From: Euphorbia lathyris
Taxonomy: Eukaryota; Streptophyta; Magnoliopsida; Malpighiales; Euphorbiaceae
Direction: 5' to 3'
Assembly (NCBI RefSeq): GCF_963576675.1
Contig: NC_088916.1
Coordinates: 7,145,001-7,209,000 of the forward strand
Length of the DNA stretch: 64,000 bases
A program made the position numbers and the translations under genes. A model generated the notes under the pieces. It did not search any database, was not told the origin of the DNA, and saw nothing but the letters and a program-made list of their open reading frames with translations. This document shows, piece by piece, positions 52,372 through 63,413 of the stretch. Within the stretch, counting starts at the first letter, position 1. Each line of letters opens with the position of its first letter.

Positions 52372-54148
52372 GGCTTAATACCTTCTCAGCCTCCTCAAGT
52401 TATCCCTATATTGCAATTGACCCTTCAAACTTAAACTTGTGATAACTAATCTCCTCAACTTGCTTATTTGGAGTAAATAACCTCTCAAATAGGTTAATAT
52501 TTGTGATTTCGAGAGTTTTTTTCCCTTTAATTAATGTACCAGTAGATTAATTAGATTTTGCAATCGATATTTTGGAATTTTTTATTATTTCTGATGTAAT
52601 ATTATGTTGAATGTTTTTTGGGTTTAAGGGTTATCTGTTTCAAAATAAGCAACTTGAGAAGTTATTTGTTCTAATTGAGCAATTTAATGGGTTATTTGTG
52701 TTGAAACACATTTCCACATGATTTTGATTTGACAAAATTATTTGAATTATATTTCCATGATAAAAATATTCTAACACATTAAGTTTAAATGCTTTGGTTT
52801 GTTCATACTAATGTGTTTGCTCAATGTTGAGTTAATTGATTTATAAGAATTTAAAGACATTAAAAGATTAAGGCCCAAAAGCCCACAAGAGAAGGTCAAA
52901 TCCCAGTCAACAAATCCAAACCTTTACGGCCCAGTAGAACGCAGCTCAGCCCAGCATGAAGAACAATCGAGAAGAAGACCTTCGATTAACTTCATGGCGA
53001 AGCCGCCTAGTCAGGAGACAACCAAGTCAGGTCAGCAGCTGACCTGAACAACTTGAAGACAAAGTATTTCCACTTTGGATAAAGTTCAGAAGACGCAGAA
53101 ACCTGTCTGAAAGACTTTGCCAAAAATGTGGAGACATTCTGACCAGTCTGAAGAAAACCAACTGAGTACTGCCGAAGACAGAAGATACAGGATTCTTATT
53201 GGCCGAAGACACTGAGCACTGACCGAGTGAAAGTGACAGGAATCTGTTTTCCTCCAACAGTTATTTCGAAATTCGAAATGACTGGAGCCTCAGATGTCAC
53301 TATAAATAGGTCTCTCAAATGCTTCATTCGATGCAGATCTTCATCAAGTCGAAACGCTGACCAAATACCAACTCGAAGTTCTGTTTTGAAAAGCAAAGCA
53401 AATTCTTACACCAATTCATATCTTTGTGTAAAAGTCTAGAGTGATTCATACATCTAAAGTGTTCTTAGCTTTTTGTTAGAACAAACGCTTTATCATTTCT
53501 AGAAGAATAGAAAGGAGAAGCCGAGTTGCTCGGTTATAGCACTAAGCAGTAGTTATAGTATTGAGTAGAAGAATAGAGGAAGGTACTCTTGTATACTTAG
53601 TAGCTATTTGTAAACGGTTTGTGCTCTACCTTTAAAGAGCTCAGTAGAGGATTCAAAAAGCTCGGAAGGATTCTGGGGACTCGACGTAGACAAGGAGGCC
53701 GAACCAGGATAAGTCTGCTAAGTAACATATCTCTAGCCCTTTACTCCTTTATATATATATTGCTTGCTAAGTACTGCCTAGTAAAACGTTAACGAACATA
53801 TAATCAGTTGAGTAATCTGAGAGTTGAGTTCAGAAATAGATTTAAGTGTTATCTCCTGACTCACGGTAGAAACAGTTTTAGTCAGCAGTTGACTAAATCT
53901 GCCTCTAACCTTACTCATCATTGCTGTGCTAAAAGACTTAATAAAAGTCTTAGTTTAAAATACAAGTCAACCTTACGTGAAATTTTTTAAATAGTTCCTA
54001 ACCCCCCTTGGAACTAATCTTGTCACGTTATACGGGACCAACAATTTGTTCTAAATAAACAAGTTGAGGGGGTTAGTTGTCATAAGTCTAAGTTCTGGGG
54101 TTAGTTGCAGTATTAGAACAACTTGAGGGACTGAGAAGATAATAAATC
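52372..54148. mobile_element. Diverged long-TIR element split by a solo LTR
   Basis: The left arm (GGCTTAATACCTTCTCAG, CCTCAAGTTATCCC) and the right arm (AACAACTTGAGGGACTGAGAAG) are inverted repeats. Removing the LTR at 52699-54043 and one ATTTG rejoins the element cleanly. Non-coding. Confidence 0.75.
52699..54043 (+). mobile_element. Solo LTR with TSD ATTTG
   Basis: 1,345 bp, TGTTGAAACACA to GGGACCAACA, with ATTTG at 52694-52698 and 54044-54048. A TATA box TATAAATAGG (about 53300-53309) marks its promoter. There is no internal coding region or primer site, so it arose by LTR-LTR recombination. The same family as 1-443. Orientation is taken from the TATA box. Confidence 0.9.
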
Positions 54149-54355
54149 TTTTTTTATTAGTTAACTAGTTCTCGAGAGAAACTACATAACAAATTTATTA
54201 ATAATTTGTTAATTTTACAAATTTATATATTTAAAGCAATTTCAATTATTGAAAGAGGCAAAGCTAGTTTCTAGGCTCTATTTTATTGCAGCTAGCAAAT
54301 TACTGTCATTAGAATAATCTTTAGCCTTTCTACTTGTTAAAAAAAGCTTGCAAAA
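54149..54355. other. AT-rich spacer
   Basis: Nothing recognised between the TIR element and the Mutator-like element. Confidence 0.5.
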
Positions 54356-54489
54356 TAAAGGGACAATTACAAAACTAGCACCTTTTAAAGGGCTAGTTTT
54401 CTTTTCTAACACACTTTCAAAATCTCACCAAAACTAACACATTTCATTAACTAAATTCCAACCTTACCCTCATCTCTAACCTTTTATAA

Positions 54490-54649
54490 CGTTGTCTTTC
54501 CCCCCATTTTCCCCTTTTTGTCCCGCTCTCGCTCTCTCTCTCACTATCTCTCTCTCTCCCTCTCTAAAGAACGGGATCAATTTACAGACGCCGATCAACA
54601 TTCAATCCAACCCACAGTGTGTGCTTCAAGATTTTATACATAATCATGT
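54490..54649 (+). other. Probable 5'-UTR exon of mudrA-like gene
   Basis: CT-rich leader (CGCTCTCTCTCTCACTATC) ending at the donor AATCAT|GTAAGT near 54648. The matching acceptor is TAATGCAG just before the ATG at 56079. The ~1.4-kb intron holds the antisense small ORF at 55139-55444. Confidence 0.45.
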
Positions 54650-55138
54650 AAGTTTTACATTTATTTACAATATTTAAAGCTTCGTCCTATTCATGGTTAA
54701 GATGTATCATTTTGTTTCTCTAAAACCCAATGTATATCGTTGATGTTGCCATTTCATGCTATTACTGTTCGTGCGAAACCCTAAAATGAGTGACATTGTT
54801 GTAAGAAGATGCATTTGATTTGGAACTTCAATTTGCGGTTTTCCCGACAGTGTCGATATTTGTCGATATAAGATGAATATCGACAGACAGAAATATGTGA
54901 TTTTCCATTCTGAATCATAAAATTCAAACACAAAGCACATAAAACATATATAAGAACCATATTTTTATATTAAAATAAGGAAAAAATACATAAAACATAA
55001 AAAAACGAAAAAAAACACAGTAAAACATAATAGAAAAACACAAAACACATAAACAAAAAAAAAAGAAACAAACACAAAACACCTAATAAAAGTACGTAAA
55101 CATTAAAAACAAAAAAAACACATAATAAACTAGACACA

Positions 55139-55444
55139 TCAAAGGTATTCAGGACCCATTAATGCGTCAGCGTAGTCCTTCCTGGACTTCTCCAAGTCCC
55201 TCTTGAGGCGCCTCACTGTCCTCCTCAGCCGCCTGTTTTGTCCCATGACTGACTCCAAAAGGTCAGACGTTTCATCTGCAGCCCAAGACATGGTGTGTGC
55301 CATGCCCCTCATGAACCTCACTATTTCGTCCGTGTCTCCATCACGGAACGAAAGGATGAAAGCAGCCATGAGTTCTTCGAACTCGGGCAGAGGATGAGGT
55401 GGTGGTGGTGGCGACTGTGGTGATCCTGGTGGTGTCGCTGCCAT
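55139..55444 (-). CDS. Small hypothetical protein with its own TATA box
   Basis: 101 residues from ATG 55444 (MAATPPGSPQS) to the stop at 55139. A proline-rich N-terminus precedes an acidic helical region (FEELMAAFILSFRDGDTDEI) and a basic, probably coiled-coil C-terminus (RRLRRTVRRLKRDLEKSRKD). On the minus strand TATAAATAG lies near 55511-55520, about 70 bp upstream of the ATG, as in a normal plant promoter. I do not recognise the family. Its place inside the intron of a transposon gene suggests an element-encoded accessory protein, but a captured host fragment is possible. Confidence 0.5.
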   Translation of the reverse strand: MAATPPGSPQSPPPPPHPLPEFEELMAAFILSFRDGDTDEIVRFMRGMAHTMSWAADETSDLLESVMGQNRRLRRTVRRLKRDLEKSRKDYADALMGPEYL

Positions 55445-55659
55445 TTTTTTGATAAACTTGAGAGCTGAAGAGTTTACTAGAATGAATAATAAACTATGAA
55501 CAGACAACGAGTCTATTTATAGGAGAAGGAACTGTAATATGCATGGGGAATCTCAACAGACTATAGATTCATATGTGAAGAAGAGTGAAAGTCAAACTAA
55601 TTATTACCTTCATTTAATGCTCATTAACAGATCATTCTAGAAAAAAAAGTCTATTCATA

Positions 55660-56010
55660 TTCCGTCGATATACGTCGATATATGAGCACTATCGACATCT
55701 ATCACGATAATACTTCGCAGATATGTGCCGTTATATGTCGATATGTGCCGATAGGTGTCGAAACCTATGTTGTATCGACATATATCGACGTATTTAATTC
55801 TTAGAGTGATATTCGAAGAAGAGTGAAAGTCAAAGTGATCATTACATGCATTTAAGGCACCGTTTAACAGATCCTTCTAGAAAAACGTCTTTTGATCATC
55901 CGTCGAAATCAGTCGATACATGATCACTATCGACATCTATCACGAGAATGCATCGTAGATATGTGCCGATATGTGTCTATATTTAAGTTGTATCGACATA
56001 TATCGACATA
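55660..56010. repeat. TCGATAT-rich repeat region
   Basis: Many imperfect copies of TCGATAT, ATATCGACA and TATGTGCCGATA in both orientations, including CCGTCGATATACGTCGATAT. Similar motifs recur at 54845-54890, 56490-56715 and 60295-60420, always inside the Mutator-like element. Confidence 0.7.
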
Positions 56011-56078
56011 TCTTATAGTTTGAAGTGTGTATACCAATAATATATAATTTACTTCTGTGTTTATGATAATGCAGAAAT

Positions 56079-56543
56079 ATGTCCACCCCGAATATTTGTC
56101 TGTGTATGCTTTCGTGGGATGGAGAATGGAAAAAAGAGGGGCCCATGGACACTATGATATACGTTGGTGGTCAATTGAAGGTGCTCCATTTTTCAACGCC
56201 AACTGATTATCAAACTTTGAGAGATAGAATTCACGCTTCCTTGAATGTTGATGCAGCCTGTTTTGACATACAAATGGCAATGCACACAACATATGGTCCA
56301 AATAAACTTTTTGGAAGATTAGCACACATAGTGGATGACAGTGATATTGCTGGTTTCGTTGAGTTTTGTAGATGGAATAAACCCGATGTGATGCCATTAT
56401 ATATGACTATGACTTCTCGAACAAGTGTTGCGGAAGTAAGGCGACCAATGGTTGCTGAAGTACGGCGACCAAATGTTGCGGAAGTAAAACGACTATATAG
56501 ACTCCGATATGGTCCCATATGTCTTACGTTAACGCCGATATGA
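56079..56543 (+). pseudogene. mudrA transposase, N-terminal domain only
   Basis: Starts at ATG 56079 straight after a splice acceptor. The first ~105 residues match the N-terminal (PB1-like) region of plant MULE transposases: LSWDGEWKKEGPMDTMIYVGG, DYQTLRDRIHASLNVD, FDIQMAMHTTYG, and DDSDIAGFVEFCRWN. It then runs into three 24-bp repeats (VAEVRRPM-type) and tandem repeats, stopping at 56541. The zinc-binding, DDE and SWIM domains are absent, so no transposase can be made. Confidence 0.75.
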
Positions 56544-56835
56544 TCCCATATCAACTATATAGACGCCTTCCATGATCCCATTTGTCCTACGTACATGCCG
56601 ATATGATCCCATCTGTCCTACGTAGACGCCGATATGGTCCCATCTGTCCTACGTTAATGCCGATATGGTCCCATATCGGCTATATAGACGCCGATATGTT
56701 CCCATCTGTCCTATTACGAACAAGTGTCTATCACCAATAATTTACATTAATAAGTTACCAACAATTTACATTCATAAGTTACCAACAATTTACATTAATA
56801 AGTTACCAACAATTTACATTAATAAGTTACCAACA
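56420..56835. repeat. Three adjoining tandem repeat arrays
   Basis: Three 24-bp units (GTTGCGGAAGTAAGGCGACC type) at 56423-56496; then ~36-40-bp units with GCCGATATGGTCCCAT and TGTCCTACGT to ~56715; then four 24-bp units of ACCAACAATTTACATTAATA at ~56755-56835. Confidence 0.8.
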
Positions 56836-56857
56836 AACGTTTACATTTTACAAAAGA

Positions 56858-59800
56858 TTACAATCCAAGCAAATTAGGCCTTGTAATTAGATCATTCTGG
56901 TTGAACAATCGTTGGTTGAAGAGTTCCAAGCACACCCATAGCCTATAGAAACGTCCATCAAACCCGGAGAATCCATAATCCGTGCATAATGGCCCTTTTT
57001 CAACATAATGCTGAGCAAACAAGCATAGGAAGACACCACAATAATTGGATTTGCGCAGCTGTTGTGGGCACCCGCGAGCCCTCTCCCACTTTATCAATCG
57101 ATTACCGTTATCAGGCCTCCCACTTTTATTCCAATAATCGGCCTCTTCCATTGCTCTTGTCATAATACGAAACCGGGGTTCTAGCCATTTGTCTATTGAT
57201 TCGTTGGATGCATTTGACTCCAGACTATCATAGAACTCCATCCTCATTTCTTCCACGTAGAAAACACCGAGTAACCAGTGTTCTCCTTTATAGTTGATGG
57301 GTATTAGCACATTTTTAACCTCATACCAAGGCCGAGTGTGAAACTCTTTCATCCTATTGATTCGTTGCACAAACAACTTGGATTGTCCCCATTCTCTGGG
57401 TTTGTCATAATTCTTGGTCATATTTGCAAACTCCATAAATCCAAAGAAATTTGAGTCGATGGCAGTCCAATCCTGACTCTGATGGACGTATTTTCCGTTC
57501 AATAACCATAAAAATGCATTTACAAGCTGCAACACATGCAAAAATAAGTACAAACACAACACATACAAAGTGAACAATATAAACCAAAACATGGAAAGTG
57601 AGCAATATCTTACTTGGTTGTCTATGTACTTTCCAGTTATCTCTGCCTCTTCAAACCACGATACAGTCTGTCCCCAATCGGTTCCACCTAACTTCCTCAG
57701 CTGATCATGGGGGGTACTCTTCTTCCAGTCGTCATATTCCTGTAGAAGGTGTCCTTTTATACGATTGCGACCATCGTGTTGTTCCACAGGGTACTGGGCA
57801 TCATCATCATCAAAATGATATTCCATCCAAGGATCAGTGAATGGTGACTTAACGTCTTTCCCACGTTTCTTTTCTCGCTGGGGTCTCCCTTTCACTTCTT
57901 CCTCCTAGATGTTTCCATCCCTTCCTCTCCCTCTTCTTCCTCCTCTTGTCCCTCTTCCTCCCCTTCCATCCCTTCCTCCTGCATCCCTTACCCCCCCCCC
58001 CCTCATCTCCCTCTTCTTCCTCCTCTTCCACCTCCTCTTCCTCCTCCTCTACCTCCTCTTTTACCCTGCCCTTCCTCCTCATGTTTAACCTCGATAGTCA
58101 AATCTTCTATTTATCCTTTGTCTTCACGTCTAGGTAAAGATGATTGGACAACTTGGTTAACCAGAAGAGTAAGCTATCCATGATCGATCTCAGCATCATG
58201 GCCGTCATGGCTCTCATCCTGTTAAAACACCAATTAGAAACACAGATTATATCATTATTCTATGTTAAAAGCACCATATTAAACGTTAAAAACAAACTTA
58301 CATCAATCATTATAACAATTTCCCTCTCCTGCTCTTTCTTCTCTATCTCCTCCTGCTGTTTCTTCTCCCTTTCCTCATGTTCTCTCTTCTCCCTTGCCTC
58401 CTGCTCTTTCTTCTCCATCTCCTCCTGCTCTTTCTTTTCCATCTCCTCATGTTCTTTCTTCTCCATCTCCTCCTGCTCTTTCTTCTCCATCTCCTCCTGC
58501 TCTTTCTTCTCCATCTCCTCCTGCTCCGTCTTCTTATTATCCTCCAGACCTTGTCCTCCAATCTCCATCTCATACATATCAACATCCTGTTGTGACTTCA
58601 GTTCCTGCACATCACGTTCTACAACGGACAATCTATTTACAAAGGCATTCATTTTCCTCTCTTGCTGACCAACCTGTTCAGTTATCATCTTCTCTTGCTC
58701 AGCAAACTTGTCATTCATTTTCTTCTCGTGCTCATCAAACATCCTCCTCAGTAGTCATTCCAGACCAGATTGTTTCTTCTTCTGGACAGGTACTCTAGGT
58801 GAGACAATGAAGGCATTTTCATCATTATCAGTCTCAGATTCACTGTCATCCTCTGCATCAACATCTCCCCCTTCATATGTACCCAATCCCTCATGTTCCT
58901 CCTTTTCCATGCCTTCATCCTCTTGCTCCTCTTTCCCCTCTTCTTCCACCTCCTTCCCCTTTGCAACCTCTTGCCCCTTTTGCTCCTCTTGCCCCTTTTC
59001 CAAATCGGTAAACACTTTGTTATAATTACACGGCAGACCATCCACATGGTTTACTAGATGTTCATACCATGAGCTTTCTTTCTCCATGTCTTCAGCTGTA
59101 AGTTGCGTGGCAGTTGGTTTTATACCCGACTAAATATACAAATGTACAAATAAACAAGTCAGTCAGATGTATAGCACAATAGTGACACATATAGGCACAA
59201 TGCTTGGTCAACTTACTTCAAAAATGGCTAGGACTTTGGGCAATTTAGCGATACCGGTCTTTTTCCATCGTAGCCATCGTGGGATGCGAGTGCCTTTCTT
59301 CTCATACCATGTCCGGGTGGCATCCCATACTTCCAACAACCAAGTCTGCAACAAAGTTCCAATTCAGTATTTATGCCTATTACCAACATTTCTAGTATAC
59401 ATAATATACACACATCATACCTGAAATACGTGTGCAAAACCATATAGGTTGTATGAGACATGGTTAGTCCTTAACTTCGCCCTATAAACGACCAATTGAT
59501 CAATTCGGTCTTTTCCACCATCTATCCCATTAACAAGAGACCTGTAGGTCACATCCCAGCCACAAACACCCCACATGAACTCGTTAAACATTCTTGGAAA
59601 TTCAGCAAGTTCCAACACCGAAGGAAGAACTTTTTTTTCGCGAGTGTTATCCAACACACAGCCAATGGCAAAATACAACATGGCAAATGAAACTGCATCC
59701 TGATCAGATTCATCCTTCCAAACAGTTTGCAGCATAATTGTTTCCACGTCTTTATAGGATGGTGTAGGGATGCCTGGAAAAAACTTATTCCTAAATCTAT

Positions 59801-60197
59801 ATGGCTTATTTATCCCACTGAACCTTTCGAGAAATGCTTCCATGTCTCCAAAACGTAACCCACTTAGGAGTCCAAACTCCCAATCCCCAAATCTTAACTC
59901 AACACCTCTAACTTTGAAGCAAAGCTCCCTGGGTTTGAGGTCTTCACGTATGATCTCCCTTATTAAAATGGTATGGCAAAGGACTCCTGCAAATACTGTA
60001 TTGGTCATTTCCAAATACTGGCCGAAGCAACTCTTCCTAAATAGATTTAGTTGGTCTGATGTTAACAACCCCTTTATCTGGTTTGCTGCTTCTAGGTTAC
60101 ACCTAACTATGATGACGCTTTCCGTTCCAAATGCTTTTTTTGTATTTATATCTAGATTTTTTCTTGGCTTTCTTCTTCGAAGGAGAGCCATGCTCAT
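56858..60197 (-). pseudogene. DUF1985 / Ulp1-like (C48) peptidase gene of a Mutator-like element, six exons
   Basis: Exons inferred from GT..AG sites, all breaking between codons: 60197-59421, 59345-59217, 59129-58302, a short one from 58218, 57904-57614 and 57526-56858. Exons 1-2 hold a DUF1985-like domain (FRKSCFGQYLEM, LCFKVRGVELRFGDWEFGLL, SGLRFGDMEAFLERF, then WLLEVWDATRTWYEKKG). Exon 3 is acidic then coiled coil with (EEMEKKEQ)n repeats. The last exon is the Ulp1-like protease with His in GEHWLLGVFY, Asp in EFYDSL and Cys in SNYCGVFLC. An in-frame TGA at 58755-58757 and a TAG in the short exon break it. Proteases of this type remove SUMO or related tags; their role in MULEs is unknown. 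Confidence 0.75.
58330..58545 (-). repeat. 24-bp coding minisatellite
   Basis: Eight-codon repeats encoding EEMEKKEQ and variants (about eight to nine units) within exon 3 of the peptidase gene. The plus strand shows CTCCTGCTCTTTCTTCTCCAT again and again. The unit is a multiple of three, so copy-number change keeps the frame. Confidence 0.9.
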
Positions 60198-60294
60198 CTC
60201 TCTTCCTCTTGTCTACACGATCATGCTGAAAAATGTTGTAGACATATCATCAGGGAACATACAATTAAGCTAATTATAAGAGAGTTATCAGTAA

Positions 60295-60422
60295 TAGTTC
60301 GTCGATATGAATGTTCTATCGGCAATATAACGTCGATATGAATGTTCTATCGGCAATTAGATCGACGATATGAATGTTATATCGGCAATATATCGTCGAT
60401 AAGGATGTTCTATCGGCCATTA
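60295..60422. repeat. ~31-bp tandem repeat at the right side of the Mutator-like element
   Basis: Four units of CGTCGATATGAATGTTCTAT plus CGGCAATATA-type sequence. They echo the TCGATAT motif on the left side of the element and may be subterminal repeats. Confidence 0.8.
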
Positions 60423-62053
60423 GGCTGTTGTTAGACGAGGTGCCGCGGCCTAATCTTCCGGGCGGACCGGGGGGTGGACAACCTCATGGCGACGTAAGCG
60501 GTGATTGGCGCCGAAAGCAACCAATCGTGGAATCAAGCTGCTCGGCAGGACCGGAGCTCGGAGATATGGAAGAGTCGCCACCCACGAATGGGAAAATGAA
60601 CACCGATCCCTTGCGGGAGACCGGTGTGGGTTCGGGAAACTTAGGTACGAGCCGAGAAGGCTAGCTCCTTTCCGGAGAAAGGCTACTAGGCACCCCGACA
60701 TCGCCCGGTTATGAACCACCGGCCTCCTACTCAGCATGTTAGGCGATAACGGACTAATCGTATACTTCTTTAAGTTTAAAATTCATTTGAAACCCTTTTC
60801 TTTCTTTTTAGAAACCGTTTTGAGCATATATTATTGAAAAGCCATATTAGTAAAGAATCACCCATTTATGTTATACATACACAGAGAGGGGGGGAGAAAG
60901 AAGTGATTTATTTACAACCGCATTTAAAGGTCATGTTGTGTGTTTATTCTACACTAACTTATTCCCCCAAAACGAGTTTATTTACATGGTTCGCACCTTA
61001 ATCGCCGTTGGAACGATTTAGGTGCGTTTTAAAACCCCGTTTGATGAAGTTTACCCGAATCGCCGTTGGAACGACTCGAGTATTTGAAAAACGTTTGAGA
61101 TAAAAACCTTTTAATGAGAAAACGTGATTAAACATACAAGTCAATTTTATTTTGTACAAATCCTTTAAGAAAATGATTCAAAAATTCTATTATTCACAAA
61201 GAAAATGATTTTAATTACAATGTTCGCTTAATCCGCCTTTGGAACGGATTAAGGTTTTAAAACGTGGTGTTTTGAGAAACGATTTGAAATGTTAACAAAA
61301 ATGACTCTATTTATTTACATTAGAAAAAAAACTCATTAGTTTAAATAATTCAATTGAAAACTCCTTTTTTTTTGCGATTTATTTTCCCCACTTATTTAAT
61401 GGACTCTCTAATTGTTATAATTACAATAATAAACTTATTTAAACTAATATTTACACTTAAATAAAGCCCATTTGAAACATGGACTCATGAATGGGCTCAA
61501 AGAGTAAAGAAAATAATTTGTACATACATATATACATTTAAATCAAAAATAGAATATAAAAATAAGAGTTAATACAAAAGAAGCTATATGTATATAAGAA
61601 TAATAGGTACAATATATCTATACTTTGAAAATGTGAAAATGATAAGTAAATCCTATAACTAAGAAAATAATTTTTATCCAAAAATAATTTTATTCAATAA
61701 TCACTAAAATAACCCAAATGTTCCAAAAAACTATAAATATACATAACCACTATGGTTTTAAATACCAAAAATACCATATGCTAATATATACTAATTATTT
61801 CTCAAAGTACCAAATAACTAACATTTAAAACATAATCCAAATTAATAAAAAGGAATACATATATATACTTATACTTATATTGTAAAATGGAATAAATAAT
61901 AATATACCAATATTCTAAAATAATTATATATGCTAAAGTTCTAAAATAATTTGAAAAACATATATTACATAATTATATATATATGTACTAAGGATTAAAA
62001 GTTTAAAAGTTAAGAAAAAGGGACTGAAATGGCATTTTTTACACTTTGGCAGA

Positions 62054-62080
62054 TTTACCGACGGAAAATCCGTCGGTAAA
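62054..62080. repeat. 12-bp-stem hairpin
   Basis: TTTACCGACGGA-AAA-TCCGTCGGTAAA, a perfect inverted repeat with 3-nt loop, inside the gypsy LTR. Confidence 0.85.
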
Positions 62081-62773
62081 CAGCATTTAGTGACAGAATA
62101 GGTAAATTACAGCAGCACTCCTAAATGTTTCCAGATTTATTCAAAAGCTTTAAATTAAATCTAATTCAATCGTTTTGGATTTCCGAACTACCAAAAATGG
62201 ATCATAGTCGAAAACGGAAGTTCCTAAACGACGTTTTTTATTTCAAAACATTATTTGGAAATTCCTTTTAAATTACAAACTTGTAATTACAACGTTTGCG
62301 ATATCCGAACTACCTTTTTATCGGATCACGGTTCGTATTGGGACATCAAAACGAGGTTTTTTATTTTAAGACAAAACCGAATTTTATTTAACACGAAACG
62401 AAAATTAAATAAATACGCTAATTAAATAAAATGTGACAAAATAAATAAATGACTAAATGAATAAAAACTATAGCATAAAAATAAATAGAAGAAGAGAATA
62501 AATTAAATAAAATAAAGAGTCTAGTCCTCGGATAATACCTTGAATTCGGTATCTGACGGTTGAAGCCGATTGATTCCACGAACCACGAGCTCCCGTTTTT
62601 TATGAAAAATTTAGTAAAAAACTGAACTTAGGAAATTTAGAGATTTTCAATTTTTACGAAAAAAAATGTTTTTTTCTAAAAAAATCAACTTCCTCTCTCT
62701 AGAAAAATATCTAGTGTGAGAAGCTCCCTTTTTTTTTCCTATTCTCCTCCTCTTTTTTGCATGGGGATCCGTG

Positions 62774-62782
62774 CCTTTTATA
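62774..62782 (-). promoter_or_regulatory. TATA box of the gypsy LTR
   Basis: TATAAAAGG on the minus strand, with GC-rich repeats directly upstream (higher coordinates). Confidence 0.65.
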
Positions 62783-62824
62783 GGCAAACGGGTCCCTGGA
62801 CCAATGGACGACGCCCAAAAGAAA

Positions 62825-62970
62825 TTGGGCGTCGCCCATTGGGGTTGGGCGGCCGCCCAACAAGAGTTGGGCGGCCGCCCAACATTTGTTGGGCGATCGC
62901 CCAACAATCGTTGGGCGATCGCCCAACGGCGTTGGGCGAGCGCCCAACGCTAGGTTGGGCGCCCGCCCGA
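62825..62970 (-). promoter_or_regulatory. Array of seven 16-bp palindromes upstream of the LTR TATA box
   Basis: TTGGGCGNNCGCCCAA-type palindromes start at 62825, 62845, 62867, 62889, 62911, 62932 and 62955, that is 20-23 bp apart. The centres vary (GGCC, GATC, GAGC, GCCC) while the TTGGGC/GCCCAA arms are kept. The array begins ~43 bp upstream of the TATA box on the minus strand. A protein-binding role is inferred. Confidence 0.6.
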
Positions 62971-62984
62971 CGACCCTCGGGGCG

Positions 62985-63265
62985 TGCCTCGAGCCATCGG
63001 GCGTGCGCACCCCGCGGCCGCCGAGCGCGCGTCCCGCACCGCCGGACGCTCACACGTCGCGGCCACCGAACGCGCGCTTCGCGCTACCGGGCACGTGCGC
63101 TCAGCGGCCCACGAGAGCGCGCCCCGTACCACTGGACCCGGGCATTGCTCGGACATCGAGAGCGTGCCACTTGCAGTGCGTCCTACGGACGCCGAGCGCA
63201 CGTCCCGCGCCGCCGAGCGGGCGTTCGACCATTGTCGCCCGCGTGCTGGATGCCGCTAAGCACCC
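62985..63265. repeat. GC-rich degenerate tandem repeat
   Basis: ~30-bp units of the type GCCGAGCGCGCGTCCCGC and GCCACCGAACGCGCGCTTC, strongly GC-rich against an AT-rich background. Long overlapping frames here result from the base composition, not from genes. Confidence 0.7.
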
Positions 63266-63397
63266 GCGCCGTGCCGCTAATTTTTCTTCGCTTATTATTC
63301 TTTATATATTTTTTGTTTTTCAAAACTTCCGGAATCAATCGCTTCAACCGTCTTGTTTTCAGGTTTTCGTCACAGGTCCTCCGACTCGGTGTCTACA

Positions 63398-63413
63398 GTT
63401 GCCCCTACTTTTC
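63398..63413 (-). other. Polypurine tract of the gypsy element
   Basis: GAAAAGTAGGGGCAAC on the minus strand, immediately before the LTR start, which sets the orientation of the element. Confidence 0.6.

Larger units (their letters stand above)
54356..60425. mobile_element. Mutator-like element (mudrA + DUF1985/Ulp1 type), right end lost
   Basis: The left edge GGGACAATTACAAAACTAGC looks like a terminal sequence. Inside are a mudrA N-terminal exon (plus strand) and, convergent to it, a six-exon gene joining DUF1985 and Ulp1-like peptidase domains. That combination is known from Ulp1-carrying plant MULEs (KI-type/Kaonashi). Subterminal DNA on both sides is rich in TCGATAT repeats. The transposase core is deleted, and at 60426 the element is cut by a gypsy LTR, so the right TIR is not seen. 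Confidence 0.7.
60426..63397 (-). repeat. 3' LTR of a Tat-like Ty3/gypsy element
   Basis: On the minus strand it runs from TGTAGACACCGAGTCGG (63397) to GTCTAACAACA (60426), about 2.97 kb, TG..CA. A GGTGGCGACTC motif near 60570-60582, GGGGTGCCTAG near 60690 and several ATCGCCGTTGGAACGA copies (61009, 61060) resemble Tat/Ogre-type LTRs. The TATA box TATAAAAGG is at 62774-62782 (minus). A purine tract adjoins the 63397 end, so this is the 3' LTR and the element continues past the window. The family call rests on recognition. Confidence 0.65.

Noticed and set aside
58144..59025. Serine/cysteine-rich plus-strand ORFs
   Set aside because: They are the antisense of the Glu/Lys repeat exon of the peptidase gene.
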